Assembly (NCBI RefSeq): GCF_023502425.1 | Contig: NZ_JAMFMA010000003.1 | Coordinates: 186,001-250,000, forward strand | Reading direction: 5' to 3' | Origin: Flagellimonas spongiicola | GTDB taxonomy: Bacteria > Bacteroidota > Bacteroidia > Flavobacteriales > Flavobacteriaceae | Length of the DNA stretch: 64,000 nucleotides | Shown here: in pieces, positions 44,092 to 53,957 of the stretch | Layout of the letters: the number at the start of each line of letters is the position of its first letter | Numbering within the stretch: position 1 is the stretch's first letter | Notes under the pieces: generated by a model | What the model saw: only the letters and a program-made list of their open reading frames with translations | Told to the model about the DNA's origin: nothing | The model's database searches: none | Translations under genes and position numbers: made by a program

Positions 44092-45441
44092 ATGAAAAAG
44101 GTTTTATACCGCCATCTATTTTCAAAAGTTTTAGGTTTTTCTCTCCTACTTTTCTCCGTTTCATTTTATGCGCAAGAAGAGGCTGCCACCGCTGAGGTTG
44201 TTGCAGAGTCTGCTGCGGGCGGTGATCCTGTAAAAGGGAAGCAGTTGTTCAATCAGAATTGTGCCGCTTGTCACGCATTGGATAGAAAAATGACCGGGCC
44301 AGCTTTGGCCAATGTGGAAAGCAGGTTATCCGAAGATGAAGGTCTTGATAAGGAGTGGCTTTATGCTTGGATCAAGAACAGTCCAGGGATGATTAAGTCA
44401 GGTGATGCATATGCAAATAAGATATATGCAGAGTACAATCAAGCGGCAATGACCGCTTTCCCCACCTTGTCAAATCAAGATATTGATGATATCCTAGCGT
44501 ATACAGCTGCACCACCACCTGCACCGGTAACACCAGCTGCAACAGCTGCTGCTGGAGGGACGGAGTCATCTAGTGGAATTTCCAATGAAATGATTTTAGG
44601 TGCGCTTGCATTGGTGTTCGCTTTATTGGTCGTAATGCTGATTTTGGTGAACAACACCTTGCGACGAATTGCCGAAGCCAATGGAGTTGAATTGGAAGCG
44701 CAGAAGGAAAAAACAATTCCGATTTGGAAAGCTTTTGCCAAAAATCAATTCTTGGTTTTGGTCACTGCTATCTTCTTTTTGTTGGCGAGTGCATATTTTG
44801 CTTATGGTTGGATGATGCAGATTGGAGTTGATCAAGGATATGCTCCAGTACAGCCAATTCATTACTCGCATAAAGTACACGCTGGTGATAATAAAATTGA
44901 GTGTAAGTATTGTCACTCATCGGCTAGGGTTTCCAAAACTTCTGGGATTCCTTCTTTGAATGTGTGTATGAATTGCCACAAATCGATTTATGAATATAAG
45001 GGCAATCCTGAAGGTCCAAGTGCTGAAGATTTGGCAAATGGTTATACCAATGAATTCTACACAGGAGAAATCAAAAAATTATATAAGGCCGTAGGATGGG
45101 ACGAAGAAAACCAGCGCTATACTGGTGAGACCCAGCCGGTGGAATGGGTGCGAATCCATAACCTGCCTGATTTTGCATATTTCAATCACTCACAACACGT
45201 TTCAGTGGCAGGTATTGAATGTCAGACTTGTCATGGTCCTGTAGAGGAAATGGAAGTGATGTATCAATATGCACCATTAACTATGGGTTGGTGTATTAAT
45301 TGTCACCGAGAAACCAATGTTAAGGTCGAGGGTAATGAATACTACGAGGCCATTCACGCTGAACTTTCCAAAAAGTATGGTGTGGAAGAATTGACCGCTG
45401 CTATGATGGGTGGTTTAGAATGTGGTAAATGCCACTATTAA
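44092..45441 (+). CDS. actA: alternative complex III subunit ActA, hexahaem cytochrome c
   Basis: Electron-carrying subunit of the quinol:cytochrome c oxidoreductase ACIII. From the ATG at 44092 the product is 449 residues. A signal peptide (about 1-28) leads to a mono-haem cytochrome c domain with C57-AAC-H61, then an Ala/Pro linker, two membrane helices (about 166-188 and 220-242), and a C-terminal pentahaem part with CKYCH, CMNCH, CQTCH, CINCH and CGKCH: six c-type haem sites in all. The canonical ActA has five, so the N-terminal haem domain looks like an added module. Frame upstream of 44092 has no signal sequence and is rejected. Confidence 0.92.
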   Translation: MKKVLYRHLFSKVLGFSLLLFSVSFYAQEEAATAEVVAESAAGGDPVKGKQLFNQNCAACHALDRKMTGPALANVESRLSEDEGLDKEWLYAWIKNSPGMIKSGDAYANKIYAEYNQAAMTAFPTLSNQDIDDILAYTAAPPPAPVTPAATAAAGGTESSSGISNEMILGALALVFALLVVMLILVNNTLRRIAEANGVELEAQKEKTIPIWKAFAKNQFLVLVTAIFFLLASAYFAYGWMMQIGVDQGYAPVQPIHYSHKVHAGDNKIECKYCHSSARVSKTSGIPSLNVCMNCHKSIYEYKGNPEGPSAEDLANGYTNEFYTGEIKKLYKAVGWDEENQRYTGETQPVEWVRIHNLPDFAYFNHSQHVSVAGIECQTCHGPVEEMEVMYQYAPLTMGWCINCHRETNVKVEGNEYYEAIHAELSKKYGVEELTAAMMGGLECGKCHY

Positions 45442-45472
45442 AATAAAAAGAAGATAATCTCAGATATATCGT

Positions 45473-48400
45473 ATGGCATCAAACAAAAAATATTGGAAGA
45501 GCGAAGCGGAGTTAAATCCAAACGATTCCATTGTTGAGGCGCTAAGAAACAACGAATTTACCGAGGAGATTCCTGTTGATGAGTTTTTAGGGGATAAAGA
45601 AAATTTGTCTGCATCAACAACAAACCGTAGGGATTTCTTGAAGTATGTGGGCTTTAGTACGGCTGCGGCTACCATGGCTGCATGTGAAGGTCCAGTGCGT
45701 AAATCAATTCCATATGTGGTTCAGCCTGACAATATTGTGCCGGGTGTTGCTAACTATTATGCGACCACAATCGCTGATGGATTTGATTTTGCCAGTATTT
45801 TGGTAAAGACCCGTGAAGGTCGACCTATCAAGATTGAAAATAATACGGATGCTAAGGTGAATGGAAGTGCAAATGCAAGAGTGCAGGCCTCTGTTTTATC
45901 TTTATATGATAGCAAAAGGGTTCAAGGTCCTTCACAAAACGGAGAGGCAGTTGAATGGAACATTTTGGATGCGAATGTGAAATCCAAATTGGGTAGCCTT
46001 AAAGGTTCCAATAGACAAATCGCATTGTTGACGCAAACCTATGCAAGTCCTTCAACAGAGAAATTGATCGCTGAATTCAAAGCTGAATATGGCGAGAATG
46101 TAAATCATGTGGTTTACGATGCGATTTCTGAGGATGCTGCCCTAAATGCTTTTGAAGCAGCCTACGGTGAACGAGCTTTGGCTGATTATGATTTTGGCAA
46201 AGCGGATTTGATTGTTTCTTTCGGTGCGGATTTCTTGGGAGATTGGCAAGGTGGAGGTTATGATAGTGCATATGCCAAAGGACGTGTTCCAAAAGAAGGA
46301 AAGATGGCCAAACATATCCAGTTGGAAGGAAATATGTCATTGACTGGGGCTAATGCAGATAAGCGTTACCCAATGACTGCTGCCCAACAAAAAATCGCAT
46401 TGGCTAAATTATACGGCAAATTGAATGGCACAAGCGTTGGTGGTGGAACATCGGATGTAGATGGTGCTGTTGAGGCCATTGCCGCTCAAATCAAAAAAGC
46501 TGGGAACAAAGCGGTTGTAGTAACCGGATTGAATGATATTAATGCACAGATGGTCGTATTGGCCATAAATAAGATGTTGGCAAGTGAGGCTTTCGATGCT
46601 TCAAGTCCAAAATATGTGCGACAAGGTAATACCGCAAAGGTTTCCAAATTGATTTCCGATATGAACGCGGGAAGAGTTGGATTGTTGATCATGGACGGGG
46701 TGAATCCTGTTTATTCTTTACCAAACTCCGCAGATTTTGTTGCTGGTCTTGGTAAGGTGGATGTTTCCGTAAACTTCTCGTTCAGCAACGATGAAACTGC
46801 CCAGTCTACGCAATTTGTAGCTGCTGCTTCACATTATTTGGAATCTTGGGGAGATGCGCAACTCAAGAAAGGTCAGTTTAGTTTGGCACAACCGGCGATT
46901 CGTGAATTGTTCGATACCCGTCAATTCCAGACGGCGTTGTTGAACTGGATGGGTAAAGGGCAATCTTACTACGAGTATATCAAAGAAAATTGGAGCACTA
47001 CTATTTTGCAAGGTGCAGATTGGAATAAGGCATTGCAAGATGGTGTTTTTGTACCTTCAGTTGTGAGTGCAGAAGAAAATAGTGCGGCCGCGGAAGTTGA
47101 AACTGATGCTGAGACTGCGGAAGGTAATTCCGCAATGGATTCTGTTACTGCTGCTGTGCGCACGCTGGTAAATTCCACAGCTTCAGGAATGGAGTTGATC
47201 ATGTATTCCAAAGTTGGAATGGGAGATGGTAAACAGGCCGGTAACCCATGGCTGCAAGAGTTTCCTGATCCAATTTCAAGAGTGTCGTGGGATAACTACG
47301 TAACCGTATCCAAAGCTGACGCTGTAAATCTTGATTTAGAGAATTACAATGTAGCGGATGGTGGAATGAACGGTAGTTACGTAAACTTAACGGTGGATGG
47401 AACGGTACTTGAAAAAGTTCCAGTTGTGATCCAGCCAGGTCAGGCAGCTGGAACCGTGGGTATTTCTTTTGGTTATGGCAGGGAAGCCGGAATGAAAGAA
47501 GAAATGGCTACAGGTGTCAATGCCTTTACTTTATATAAAGATTTTTCAGATGTTCAGTCAGTTTCCATTGAGAAAGCTGCTGGAGATCATGAGTTCGCAT
47601 GTGTACAGTTGCACAAAACCTTAATGGGTAGAGGCGATATTATAAAAGAGACCACTTTAGAGATTTTCAATACTAAAGATCATCAAGAGTGGAATCCAAT
47701 GCCTCATGTCAGTCTTAATCACCAAGAAATTCCGGTAACATCACCAGATGCTGATCTATGGCAAGAATTTGATCGTTCCATTGGACATCATTTCAACCTT
47801 TCCATAGATTTAAATGCTTGTACTGGTTGTGGGGCTTGTGTTATTGCTTGTCACGCGGAAAACAATGTGCCAGTTGTTGGTAAAGAGGAGATTCGTCGCT
47901 CTAGGGATATGCACTGGTTGCGTATTGATAGATATTACTCGTCTGAGGAGACATTTGAACAGGACAATGAAAAGAAGGATAACCTTGAAGGCTTGTTCGG
48001 TGATAATGGTGCGCTAGGTGGATTTGGTGAAATGGAAGATGCTTCGGCAAATCCTGAAGTAGCTTTCCAACCAGTGATGTGTCAACATTGTAACCATGCA
48101 CCTTGTGAAACCGTATGTCCAGTTGCGGCAACATCTCATGGTAGACAAGGTCAAAACCAAATGGCATACAATCGTTGTGTAGGTACTAGATATTGTGCCA
48201 ACAACTGTCCTTATAAAGTTCGTCGTTTCAACTGGTTCTTGTACCATGACAATGATGAATTTGATTTCAACATGAACAATGATCTTGGTAAAATGGTGAT
48301 CAACCCAGATGTGAATGTACGTTCCAGAGGGGTAATGGAAAAATGTTCCATGTGTATCCAAATGACGCAGAAAACCATTTTGGATGCCAAGAGAGATGGG

Positions 48401-48604
48401 CGTCCAATCAAGGATGGCGAATTCCAAACGGCTTGTTCTGCAGCTTGTAGCAGTGGTGCAATGGTCTTTGGGGATATCAACGATAAGCATAGCAAGATTG
48501 CTGAGTTGAAAGAAGATGATAGAATGTACCATTTATTGGAGCATGTGGGAACTAAACCAAATGTGTTCTATCATGTTAAAGTGAGAAACACCAACGAGGC
48601 TTAA
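45473..48604 (+). CDS. actB: alternative complex III subunit ActB, iron-sulfur protein
   Basis: Large subunit of ACIII, 1043 residues. A twin-arginine-like stretch NRRDFLKYVGFS (about 43-54) and AACEG suggest Tat export with lipid anchoring. Residues about 90-700 resemble a molybdopterin oxidoreductase, which in ACIII carries no molybdenum; the ferredoxin-like C-terminal part (about 770-1030) holds four cysteine groups: CTGCGACVIAC, CQHCNHAPCETVC, CVGTRYCANNC, and CSMC with ACSAAC, enough for three 4Fe-4S and one 3Fe-4S or similar set. An Ala/Glu-rich insertion lies around 525-560. It starts 31 bases after actA. Confidence 0.93.
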   Translation: MASNKKYWKSEAELNPNDSIVEALRNNEFTEEIPVDEFLGDKENLSASTTNRRDFLKYVGFSTAAATMAACEGPVRKSIPYVVQPDNIVPGVANYYATTIADGFDFASILVKTREGRPIKIENNTDAKVNGSANARVQASVLSLYDSKRVQGPSQNGEAVEWNILDANVKSKLGSLKGSNRQIALLTQTYASPSTEKLIAEFKAEYGENVNHVVYDAISEDAALNAFEAAYGERALADYDFGKADLIVSFGADFLGDWQGGGYDSAYAKGRVPKEGKMAKHIQLEGNMSLTGANADKRYPMTAAQQKIALAKLYGKLNGTSVGGGTSDVDGAVEAIAAQIKKAGNKAVVVTGLNDINAQMVVLAINKMLASEAFDASSPKYVRQGNTAKVSKLISDMNAGRVGLLIMDGVNPVYSLPNSADFVAGLGKVDVSVNFSFSNDETAQSTQFVAAASHYLESWGDAQLKKGQFSLAQPAIRELFDTRQFQTALLNWMGKGQSYYEYIKENWSTTILQGADWNKALQDGVFVPSVVSAEENSAAAEVETDAETAEGNSAMDSVTAAVRTLVNSTASGMELIMYSKVGMGDGKQAGNPWLQEFPDPISRVSWDNYVTVSKADAVNLDLENYNVADGGMNGSYVNLTVDGTVLEKVPVVIQPGQAAGTVGISFGYGREAGMKEEMATGVNAFTLYKDFSDVQSVSIEKAAGDHEFACVQLHKTLMGRGDIIKETTLEIFNTKDHQEWNPMPHVSLNHQEIPVTSPDADLWQEFDRSIGHHFNLSIDLNACTGCGACVIACHAENNVPVVGKEEIRRSRDMHWLRIDRYYSSEETFEQDNEKKDNLEGLFGDNGALGGFGEMEDASANPEVAFQPVMCQHCNHAPCETVCPVAATSHGRQGQNQMAYNRCVGTRYCANNCPYKVRRFNWFLYHDNDEFDFNMNNDLGKMVINPDVNVRSRGVMEKCSMCIQMTQKTILDAKRDGRPIKDGEFQTACSAACSSGAMVFGDINDKHSKIAELKEDDRMYHLLEHVGTKPNVFYHVKVRNTNEA

Positions 48605-48636
48605 TCAATAAATAAGAAGTAACTAGAAGATAAATT

Positions 48637-50358
48637 ATGGCATCGCATTACGAAGCACCTATTCGAAAGCCCTTAGTACTTGGAGATAAAGGATACCACG
48701 ATGTAACTGTGGATATCGCTGCTCCTGTAGAGGGAAGAGCCAACAAACAATGGTGGATTGTATTTTCCATTGCATTGGTGGCATTCCTTTGGGGTCTGGG
48801 ATGTATCATTTATACCATTTCAACAGGTATTGGGGTTTGGGGTCTAAACCGAACCGTTAACTGGGCTTGGGATATCACCAACTTCGTTTGGTGGGTAGGT
48901 ATTGGTCACGCAGGAACATTGATTTCGGCAGTATTGTTGCTTTTCCGTCAAAAATGGAGAATGGCAATTAACCGTTCGGCAGAAGCGATGACCATTTTCT
49001 CAGTTGTTCAGGCTGGTTTGTTCCCAATTATTCACATGGGGAGACCATGGTTAGGATACTGGGTACTTCCTATACCTAACCAATTTGGATCTCTTTGGGT
49101 GAACTTCAACTCGCCACTACTTTGGGACGTGTTTGCGATTTCCACTTATCTTTCGGTGTCATTGGTATTCTGGTGGACAGGATTGCTGCCTGATTTTGCC
49201 ATGATCCGTGACCGTGCAATAAAGCCCTTCCAGAAGAAAATCTATAGTCTTTTAAGTTTTGGTTGGACTGGTCGCGCAAAAGATTGGCAACGTTTTGAGG
49301 AAGTTTCCTTGGTATTGGCAGGTTTGGCAACTCCATTGGTACTTTCCGTACACACTATTGTATCCTTTGACTTTGCTACATCGGTAATTCCTGGATGGCA
49401 CACTACCATTTTCCCACCGTATTTCGTTGCAGGGGCAATTTTCTCTGGATTTGCAATGGTAAATACACTTTTGATCATCATGCGTAAAGTATGTAACCTT
49501 GAAGCGTATATTACAGTACAACATATTGAATTGATGAACATTGTAATTATGATTACCGGTTCCATAGTGGGCTGTGCATATATTACGGAGTTGTTCATCG
49601 CTTGGTATTCAGGAGTGGAATATGAGCAATATGCATTCTTGAATCGTGCAACTGGACCTTACTGGTGGGCTTACTGGTCTATGATGACCTGTAACGTATT
49701 CTCGCCTCAGTTCATGTGGTTCAAGAAATTGAGAACCAGTATCATGTTCTCCTTCTTTATTTCGATTGTCGTGAATATTGGTATGTGGTTCGAGCGTTTC
49801 GTGATTATCGTAACATCGTTACACAGGGATTACCTTCCATCTTCTTGGACAATGTTCTCACCAACTTTTGTCGATATCGGAATCTTTGTGGGTACCATTG
49901 GATTCTTCTTTGTATTGTTCCTTTTGTATTCAAGAACATTCCCGGTTATTGCACAGGCGGAAGTAAAATCCATTTTGAAATCCTCTGGTGAGCGTTTTAA
50001 AAATCTTAGGGATGCTGGAAAACCTTTATACGAAAAACCAGCAGCCACTGGTAAAATAGAGAAAGCTGAAAAAAAGGAATCAGCTGAGGCAGATTCTGCT
50101 CAAGTATCATCATTGTTGGACGCTATCGGAACTTTTGATGCGGATAAGGACACTGCCGATGATTTAAAGAAAGTAAAAGGTATAGGTCCGCAAATGGAAG
50201 AGACCTTGAACCAAATCGGAATATTCACATTTGCCCAGGTAAGTAAGATGACCGAAAAAGAATATGATCTGTTGGATTCAATTACAGGTTCTTTCCCAGG
50301 AAGAGCACAGCGAGATGATTGGGCTGGACAGGCTAAAAAACTAAACGATAAAAAGTAG
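48637..50358 (+). CDS. actC: alternative complex III subunit ActC (NrfD family) with HhH tail
   Basis: Quinol-binding membrane subunit of ACIII, 573 residues. The first about 455 residues carry some ten membrane helices of the NrfD/PsrC type (HAGTLISAVLLLFRQKW, FPIIHMGRPWLGYWVLP). After these comes a Lys/Glu/Ala-rich linker (about 460-505) and a 66-residue tail (508-573, bases 50158-50355) starting DDLKKVKGIGPQMEETL, a helix-hairpin-helix module like the one that ends ribosomal protein S2 in this window. The tail lies on the side after the last helix, likely the cytoplasm. Two bases separate actC from actD. Confidence 0.93.
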   Translation: MASHYEAPIRKPLVLGDKGYHDVTVDIAAPVEGRANKQWWIVFSIALVAFLWGLGCIIYTISTGIGVWGLNRTVNWAWDITNFVWWVGIGHAGTLISAVLLLFRQKWRMAINRSAEAMTIFSVVQAGLFPIIHMGRPWLGYWVLPIPNQFGSLWVNFNSPLLWDVFAISTYLSVSLVFWWTGLLPDFAMIRDRAIKPFQKKIYSLLSFGWTGRAKDWQRFEEVSLVLAGLATPLVLSVHTIVSFDFATSVIPGWHTTIFPPYFVAGAIFSGFAMVNTLLIIMRKVCNLEAYITVQHIELMNIVIMITGSIVGCAYITELFIAWYSGVEYEQYAFLNRATGPYWWAYWSMMTCNVFSPQFMWFKKLRTSIMFSFFISIVVNIGMWFERFVIIVTSLHRDYLPSSWTMFSPTFVDIGIFVGTIGFFFVLFLLYSRTFPVIAQAEVKSILKSSGERFKNLRDAGKPLYEKPAATGKIEKAEKKESAEADSAQVSSLLDAIGTFDADKDTADDLKKVKGIGPQMEETLNQIGIFTFAQVSKMTEKEYDLLDSITGSFPGRAQRDDWAGQAKKLNDKK

Positions 50359-50360
50359 TT

Positions 50361-50888
50361 ATGGCTTCAAAAGTTATACAGGCACTTTACAATGACGATG
50401 ATGTGTTGATGCATGCCGTGAAAAAGGTACGTGCAGAGCACCATCATATTGAAGAGGTATATACGCCCTTCCCAGTGCACGGTTTGGACAAGGCTATGGG
50501 TCTTGAAGATACACGTATTGCTATTACATCCTTTATGTATGGCTGTTTGGGATTGGCAGTGGCCATTATCATGATGAATTACATCATGATTGCTGACTGG
50601 CCTCAGGACATAGGTGGTAAACCTAGCTTTAGTTACTTGGAAAATATGCCGGCATTTGTTCCGATCATGTTTGAAATGACTGTGTTTTTTGCGGCGCACT
50701 TAATGGTGATTACGTTCTATTTAAGAAGTAGAATGTGGCCATTCAAAAAAGCGGAGAACCCAGATGTTAGAACTACTGATGATCACTTTTTAATGGAAAT
50801 AGGTGTTCATGATAACGAGGATGAATTGACTGCATTGTTACAGGAAACTGGAGCTGTGGAGATAAAAGTTACAGAAAAGGAGTCTTAA
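50361..50888 (+). CDS. actD: alternative complex III subunit ActD (DUF3341)
   Basis: A 175-residue membrane subunit with a soluble N-terminal part (KVRAEHHHIEEVYTPFPVHGLDKAMG), two membrane helices (about 55-77 and 95-118), and a cytoplasmic tail. The DUF3341 family is the standard ActD. It follows actC by two bases and precedes actE by four, as expected for coordinated assembly. It carries no cofactor motif. Confidence 0.92.
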   Translation: MASKVIQALYNDDDVLMHAVKKVRAEHHHIEEVYTPFPVHGLDKAMGLEDTRIAITSFMYGCLGLAVAIIMMNYIMIADWPQDIGGKPSFSYLENMPAFVPIMFEMTVFFAAHLMVITFYLRSRMWPFKKAENPDVRTTDDHFLMEIGVHDNEDELTALLQETGAVEIKVTEKES

Positions 50889-50892
50889 TAAT

Positions 50893-51480
50893 ATGAAGCA
50901 TTTAGGTAAAATAAGTATTGTTTTCGCCTTGGTTCTTTCCTTGGCATCTTGTGCTGACAAGAACAGCCCAAACTATCAATACATGCCAAACATGTATGAG
51001 CCAGTTGGGTATGAAGCTTATCAAGGCTTTAACGATGGCGAAACCGTAAGAATTGGAATTTTCAAAGGTGTTTCATCTGCTTTGATTCCTCCAGCAAATA
51101 CTGTTGCAAGAGGTTATCTGCCTTACAAATTCGAGAATACTCCAGAAGGAAAGGATTTAGCTCGTTTGGAGCCTAGTCCATTGGATTCATTGGATATGGA
51201 AGCCAATTTAGCAACAGGAAAAGAATTGTATGATATCTATTGTGCCATTTGTCACGGTCCAAAAGGAAAAGGGCAAGGTACTTTGGTGAAGCGTGAGAAA
51301 ATATTGGGTGTGCCAAGTTATGATGACGTGGCACGTAACATTACCGTAGGAAGTACGTACCATACCATGTACTATGGATTGAATTCCATGGGCTCTTATG
51401 CCGCACAATTTGCGAATGAGGAAGAAATGTGGCAAGTAGCTGAGTACGTAATGAAATTAAAGGAAGACCTAACAAAATAA
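50893..51480 (+). CDS. actE: alternative complex III subunit ActE, lipoprotein cytochrome c
   Basis: Mono-haem cytochrome c of ACIII, 195 residues. The signal ends LSLASC with the lipid-anchored cysteine at residue 20. The haem site CAICH is at about 117-121, with a candidate axial methionine in GLNSMGSYAAQF. It probably passes electrons from ActA to the oxidase. Its stop codon is 15 bases before the actF ATG. Confidence 0.94.
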   Translation: MKHLGKISIVFALVLSLASCADKNSPNYQYMPNMYEPVGYEAYQGFNDGETVRIGIFKGVSSALIPPANTVARGYLPYKFENTPEGKDLARLEPSPLDSLDMEANLATGKELYDIYCAICHGPKGKGQGTLVKREKILGVPSYDDVARNITVGSTYHTMYYGLNSMGSYAAQFANEEEMWQVAEYVMKLKEDLTK

Positions 51481-51495
51481 TTGGACAAGTTTACT

Positions 51496-52833
51496 ATGTA
51501 TACGTTTTCAAACAAACTAAGAATAGGATCTTTCATTGCAATGGCAGTGGGACTGATTTTTTTGGCAATCGGTTTTGTTTCTGCGCCAAGCACTGTTGAA
51601 GAAGCAAAAGCCATTGTTGCCGCTGCACATGATGATGGTCATGGTGGTGGACATGGTGAAGAAGCTACTACCCACGCAGTTGCCAGCGATCATGGAGCAG
51701 AAGAAGCTCATGGTGAAGGACACGATGCCTCACATGATGAACATTTGTTGCACCAATTGCAAAACAGACCATGGTCTGCGTTATATGTTGCTGCTTTCTT
51801 TTTCTTTATGATCTCATTGGGTGTACTTGCGTTTTACGCTATACAACGTGCAGCCCAAGCAGGTTGGTCTCCTTTATTATTTAGAGTAATGGAAGGAATT
51901 ACGGCCTATTTGGTACCAGGCGGAATTATTGTGTTCGTGATTTTGGTACTTTCCGTTTTGCATATGAACCATATGTTCGTATGGATGGATGCTGATGTTG
52001 TTGCCCATGATAAACTTTTACAAGGAAAAGCAGGCTACTTGAATCCTACGTTCTTCTTGGTTAGAGCAACAATCTTTTTGGGAGGTTGGATTTTCTACAG
52101 ACAATATTCAAGAAAATTATCATTGGCCCAAGACGAATCAGATGATAATTCCAACTTCGTAAAGAATTTTAGATGGTCTGCAGGTTTCTTGGTATTCTAT
52201 CTTGTAACCGAATCCATGATGTCTTGGGATTGGATCATGAGTGTTGACCCACACTGGTTCAGTACATTGTTTGGTTGGTACGTGTTTGCAAGTATGTTTG
52301 TATCAGGGATTACCGTTATTGCCATGGTAGTGATGTACCTGAAATCCAAAGGATATTTGCAAGAAGTTAACGATAGCCATTTACACGATTTGGCCAAGTT
52401 TATGTTTGCTATTAGTATTTTCTGGACCTACTTATGGTTTGCACAGTTCATGTTGATATGGTATGCAAACATTCCAGAAGAAGTAACTTATTACGTTGCA
52501 CGAATTGAAGATTATAAATTGCCATTCTTCGGTATGTTGGTCATGAACTTCATCTTCCCATTATTGGTATTGATGAACAGTGACTACAAGCGAGTAAATT
52601 GGTTTGTGGTTATGGCCGGTATTGTTGTGTTGGCAGGACACTATTTGGATGTGTTCAACATGATTATGCCTGCTACGGTGGGAGACCAATGGCATATAGG
52701 AATACCTGAGATTGGAGGAATACTTTTCTTTGGCGGATTATTTGTTTACTGGGTGTTCACGGCGCTTACAAAAGCTCCGTTGTTGCCAAAACGAAATCCT
52801 TTCCTTGAAGAAAGTAGACAATTTCATTATTAA
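51496..52833 (+). CDS. actF: alternative complex III subunit ActF
   Basis: A second NrfD-like membrane subunit of ACIII, with about ten helices, 445 residues from the ATG at 51496 (MYTFSNKLRIG). A TTG at 51481, right after the actE stop, would add five residues. Between the first and second helices is a loop with ten histidines in residues 45-86 (bases 51628-51753), rich in H, G, D and E, which could bind metal. Family members lack the full quinol site of ActC and are thought to be structural or proton-related. Confidence 0.92.
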   Translation: MYTFSNKLRIGSFIAMAVGLIFLAIGFVSAPSTVEEAKAIVAAAHDDGHGGGHGEEATTHAVASDHGAEEAHGEGHDASHDEHLLHQLQNRPWSALYVAAFFFFMISLGVLAFYAIQRAAQAGWSPLLFRVMEGITAYLVPGGIIVFVILVLSVLHMNHMFVWMDADVVAHDKLLQGKAGYLNPTFFLVRATIFLGGWIFYRQYSRKLSLAQDESDDNSNFVKNFRWSAGFLVFYLVTESMMSWDWIMSVDPHWFSTLFGWYVFASMFVSGITVIAMVVMYLKSKGYLQEVNDSHLHDLAKFMFAISIFWTYLWFAQFMLIWYANIPEEVTYYVARIEDYKLPFFGMLVMNFIFPLLVLMNSDYKRVNWFVVMAGIVVLAGHYLDVFNMIMPATVGDQWHIGIPEIGGILFFGGLFVYWVFTALTKAPLLPKRNPFLEESRQFHY

Positions 52834-52860
52834 TACGATTAAGTCTTAGAGAGATATACA

Positions 52861-53919
52861 ATGACTGCATTATTAACATTGACTGTTTTAGTATTAGTGG
52901 CAATTGCAATCTGGCAAATGACCAAGATTTTTGAATTGTCACAGCTAAAATCAGAAAACACGGGAATAGCAACAGATAAGGATAACAAATACAATGGCTA
53001 TTTGCTTTATGCTTTCCTCATTTTCATCTACGGAATTACCATTTTCAGTTTTGCAAAATATTCCAAATTCCTATTACCTGAAGCATCTTCTGCCCATGGT
53101 GGCGAGTATGATCAATTGATGTGGGTTTCATTCGCCATCATCTTTTTTGTGCAATTTATTACACAAGCATTATTGCACTATTTCGGCTATAAATACCGAG
53201 GAGAAGAAGGTAAGAAGGCTTTATTCTTTGCAGATAATGATCGCTTGGAATTTATTTGGACAATTATACCAGTAATTGTTTTAGCAGGTTTGATTTTGTG
53301 GGGTTTGTACACATGGACAAACATTATGGACATCAATGAGGATGATGACCCATTGATTGTGGAATTATATGCCCAACAATTTAACTGGTCCGCTAGATAT
53401 GGAGGGGATGACAACGTACTTGGTGATGCAAGTGTTCGTTTGATTGATATTGATCGTGCCAATGTCCTTGGTCTGGATGAATCTGACCCTAACGGGGCTG
53501 ATGACGTCATCGTAAAAGAATTGCATTTGCCAGTAGGACGCAAAGTAAACTTCATGATGCGTTCTCAAGACGTTTTGCATTCAGCCTATATGCCACATTT
53601 TAGAGCACAAATGAACTGTGTGCCAGGAATGATCACCCAGTTCTCATTTACTCCAACGGTTACCACTGCGGATATGAGATTGAACCCAGATGTGGTTGAT
53701 AAAGTTAAAAGAACAAATGCCATCAGAGCCAAAAGGGCTGCGGAAGGTAAACCAAACTCAGAACCATGGGAGTTCGACTATATTTTGCTTTGTAATAAGA
53801 TTTGTGGAAAATCACATTACAATATGCAAATGAAGATTATTGTAGAAACGGAAGAAGAATACAATAAGTGGATAGCCGAACAGGCAACATTCAAGGAAAC
53901 CATTGCACTTGCCGAATAA
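52861..53919 (+). CDS. coxB: cytochrome c oxidase subunit II
   Basis: Carries the CuA centre that takes electrons from cytochrome c. The 352-residue product has four N-terminal hydrophobic segments (about 2-22, 40-62, 80-104, 128-150) instead of the usual two, then the cupredoxin domain (about 160-340) with VLHSAYMPHFRAQMNCVPG and CNKICGKSHYNM, which hold the copper ligands (two Cys, His, Met plus a preceding His). No cytochrome c domain is fused. It lies 27 bases after actF, supporting an ACIII-oxidase supercomplex. Confidence 0.95.
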   Translation: MTALLTLTVLVLVAIAIWQMTKIFELSQLKSENTGIATDKDNKYNGYLLYAFLIFIYGITIFSFAKYSKFLLPEASSAHGGEYDQLMWVSFAIIFFVQFITQALLHYFGYKYRGEEGKKALFFADNDRLEFIWTIIPVIVLAGLILWGLYTWTNIMDINEDDDPLIVELYAQQFNWSARYGGDDNVLGDASVRLIDIDRANVLGLDESDPNGADDVIVKELHLPVGRKVNFMMRSQDVLHSAYMPHFRAQMNCVPGMITQFSFTPTVTTADMRLNPDVVDKVKRTNAIRAKRAAEGKPNSEPWEFDYILLCNKICGKSHYNMQMKIIVETEEEYNKWIAEQATFKETIALAE

Positions 53920-53957
53920 TTGCCTAAAAAAAACGATAACAAAATTTAAAATAGATT

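Noticed and set aside
45473..48604. Working molybdenum oxidoreductase (formate or nitrate type)
   Set aside because: The neighbours are actA and actC-F; in this complex the molybdopterin-like domain carries no cofactor.
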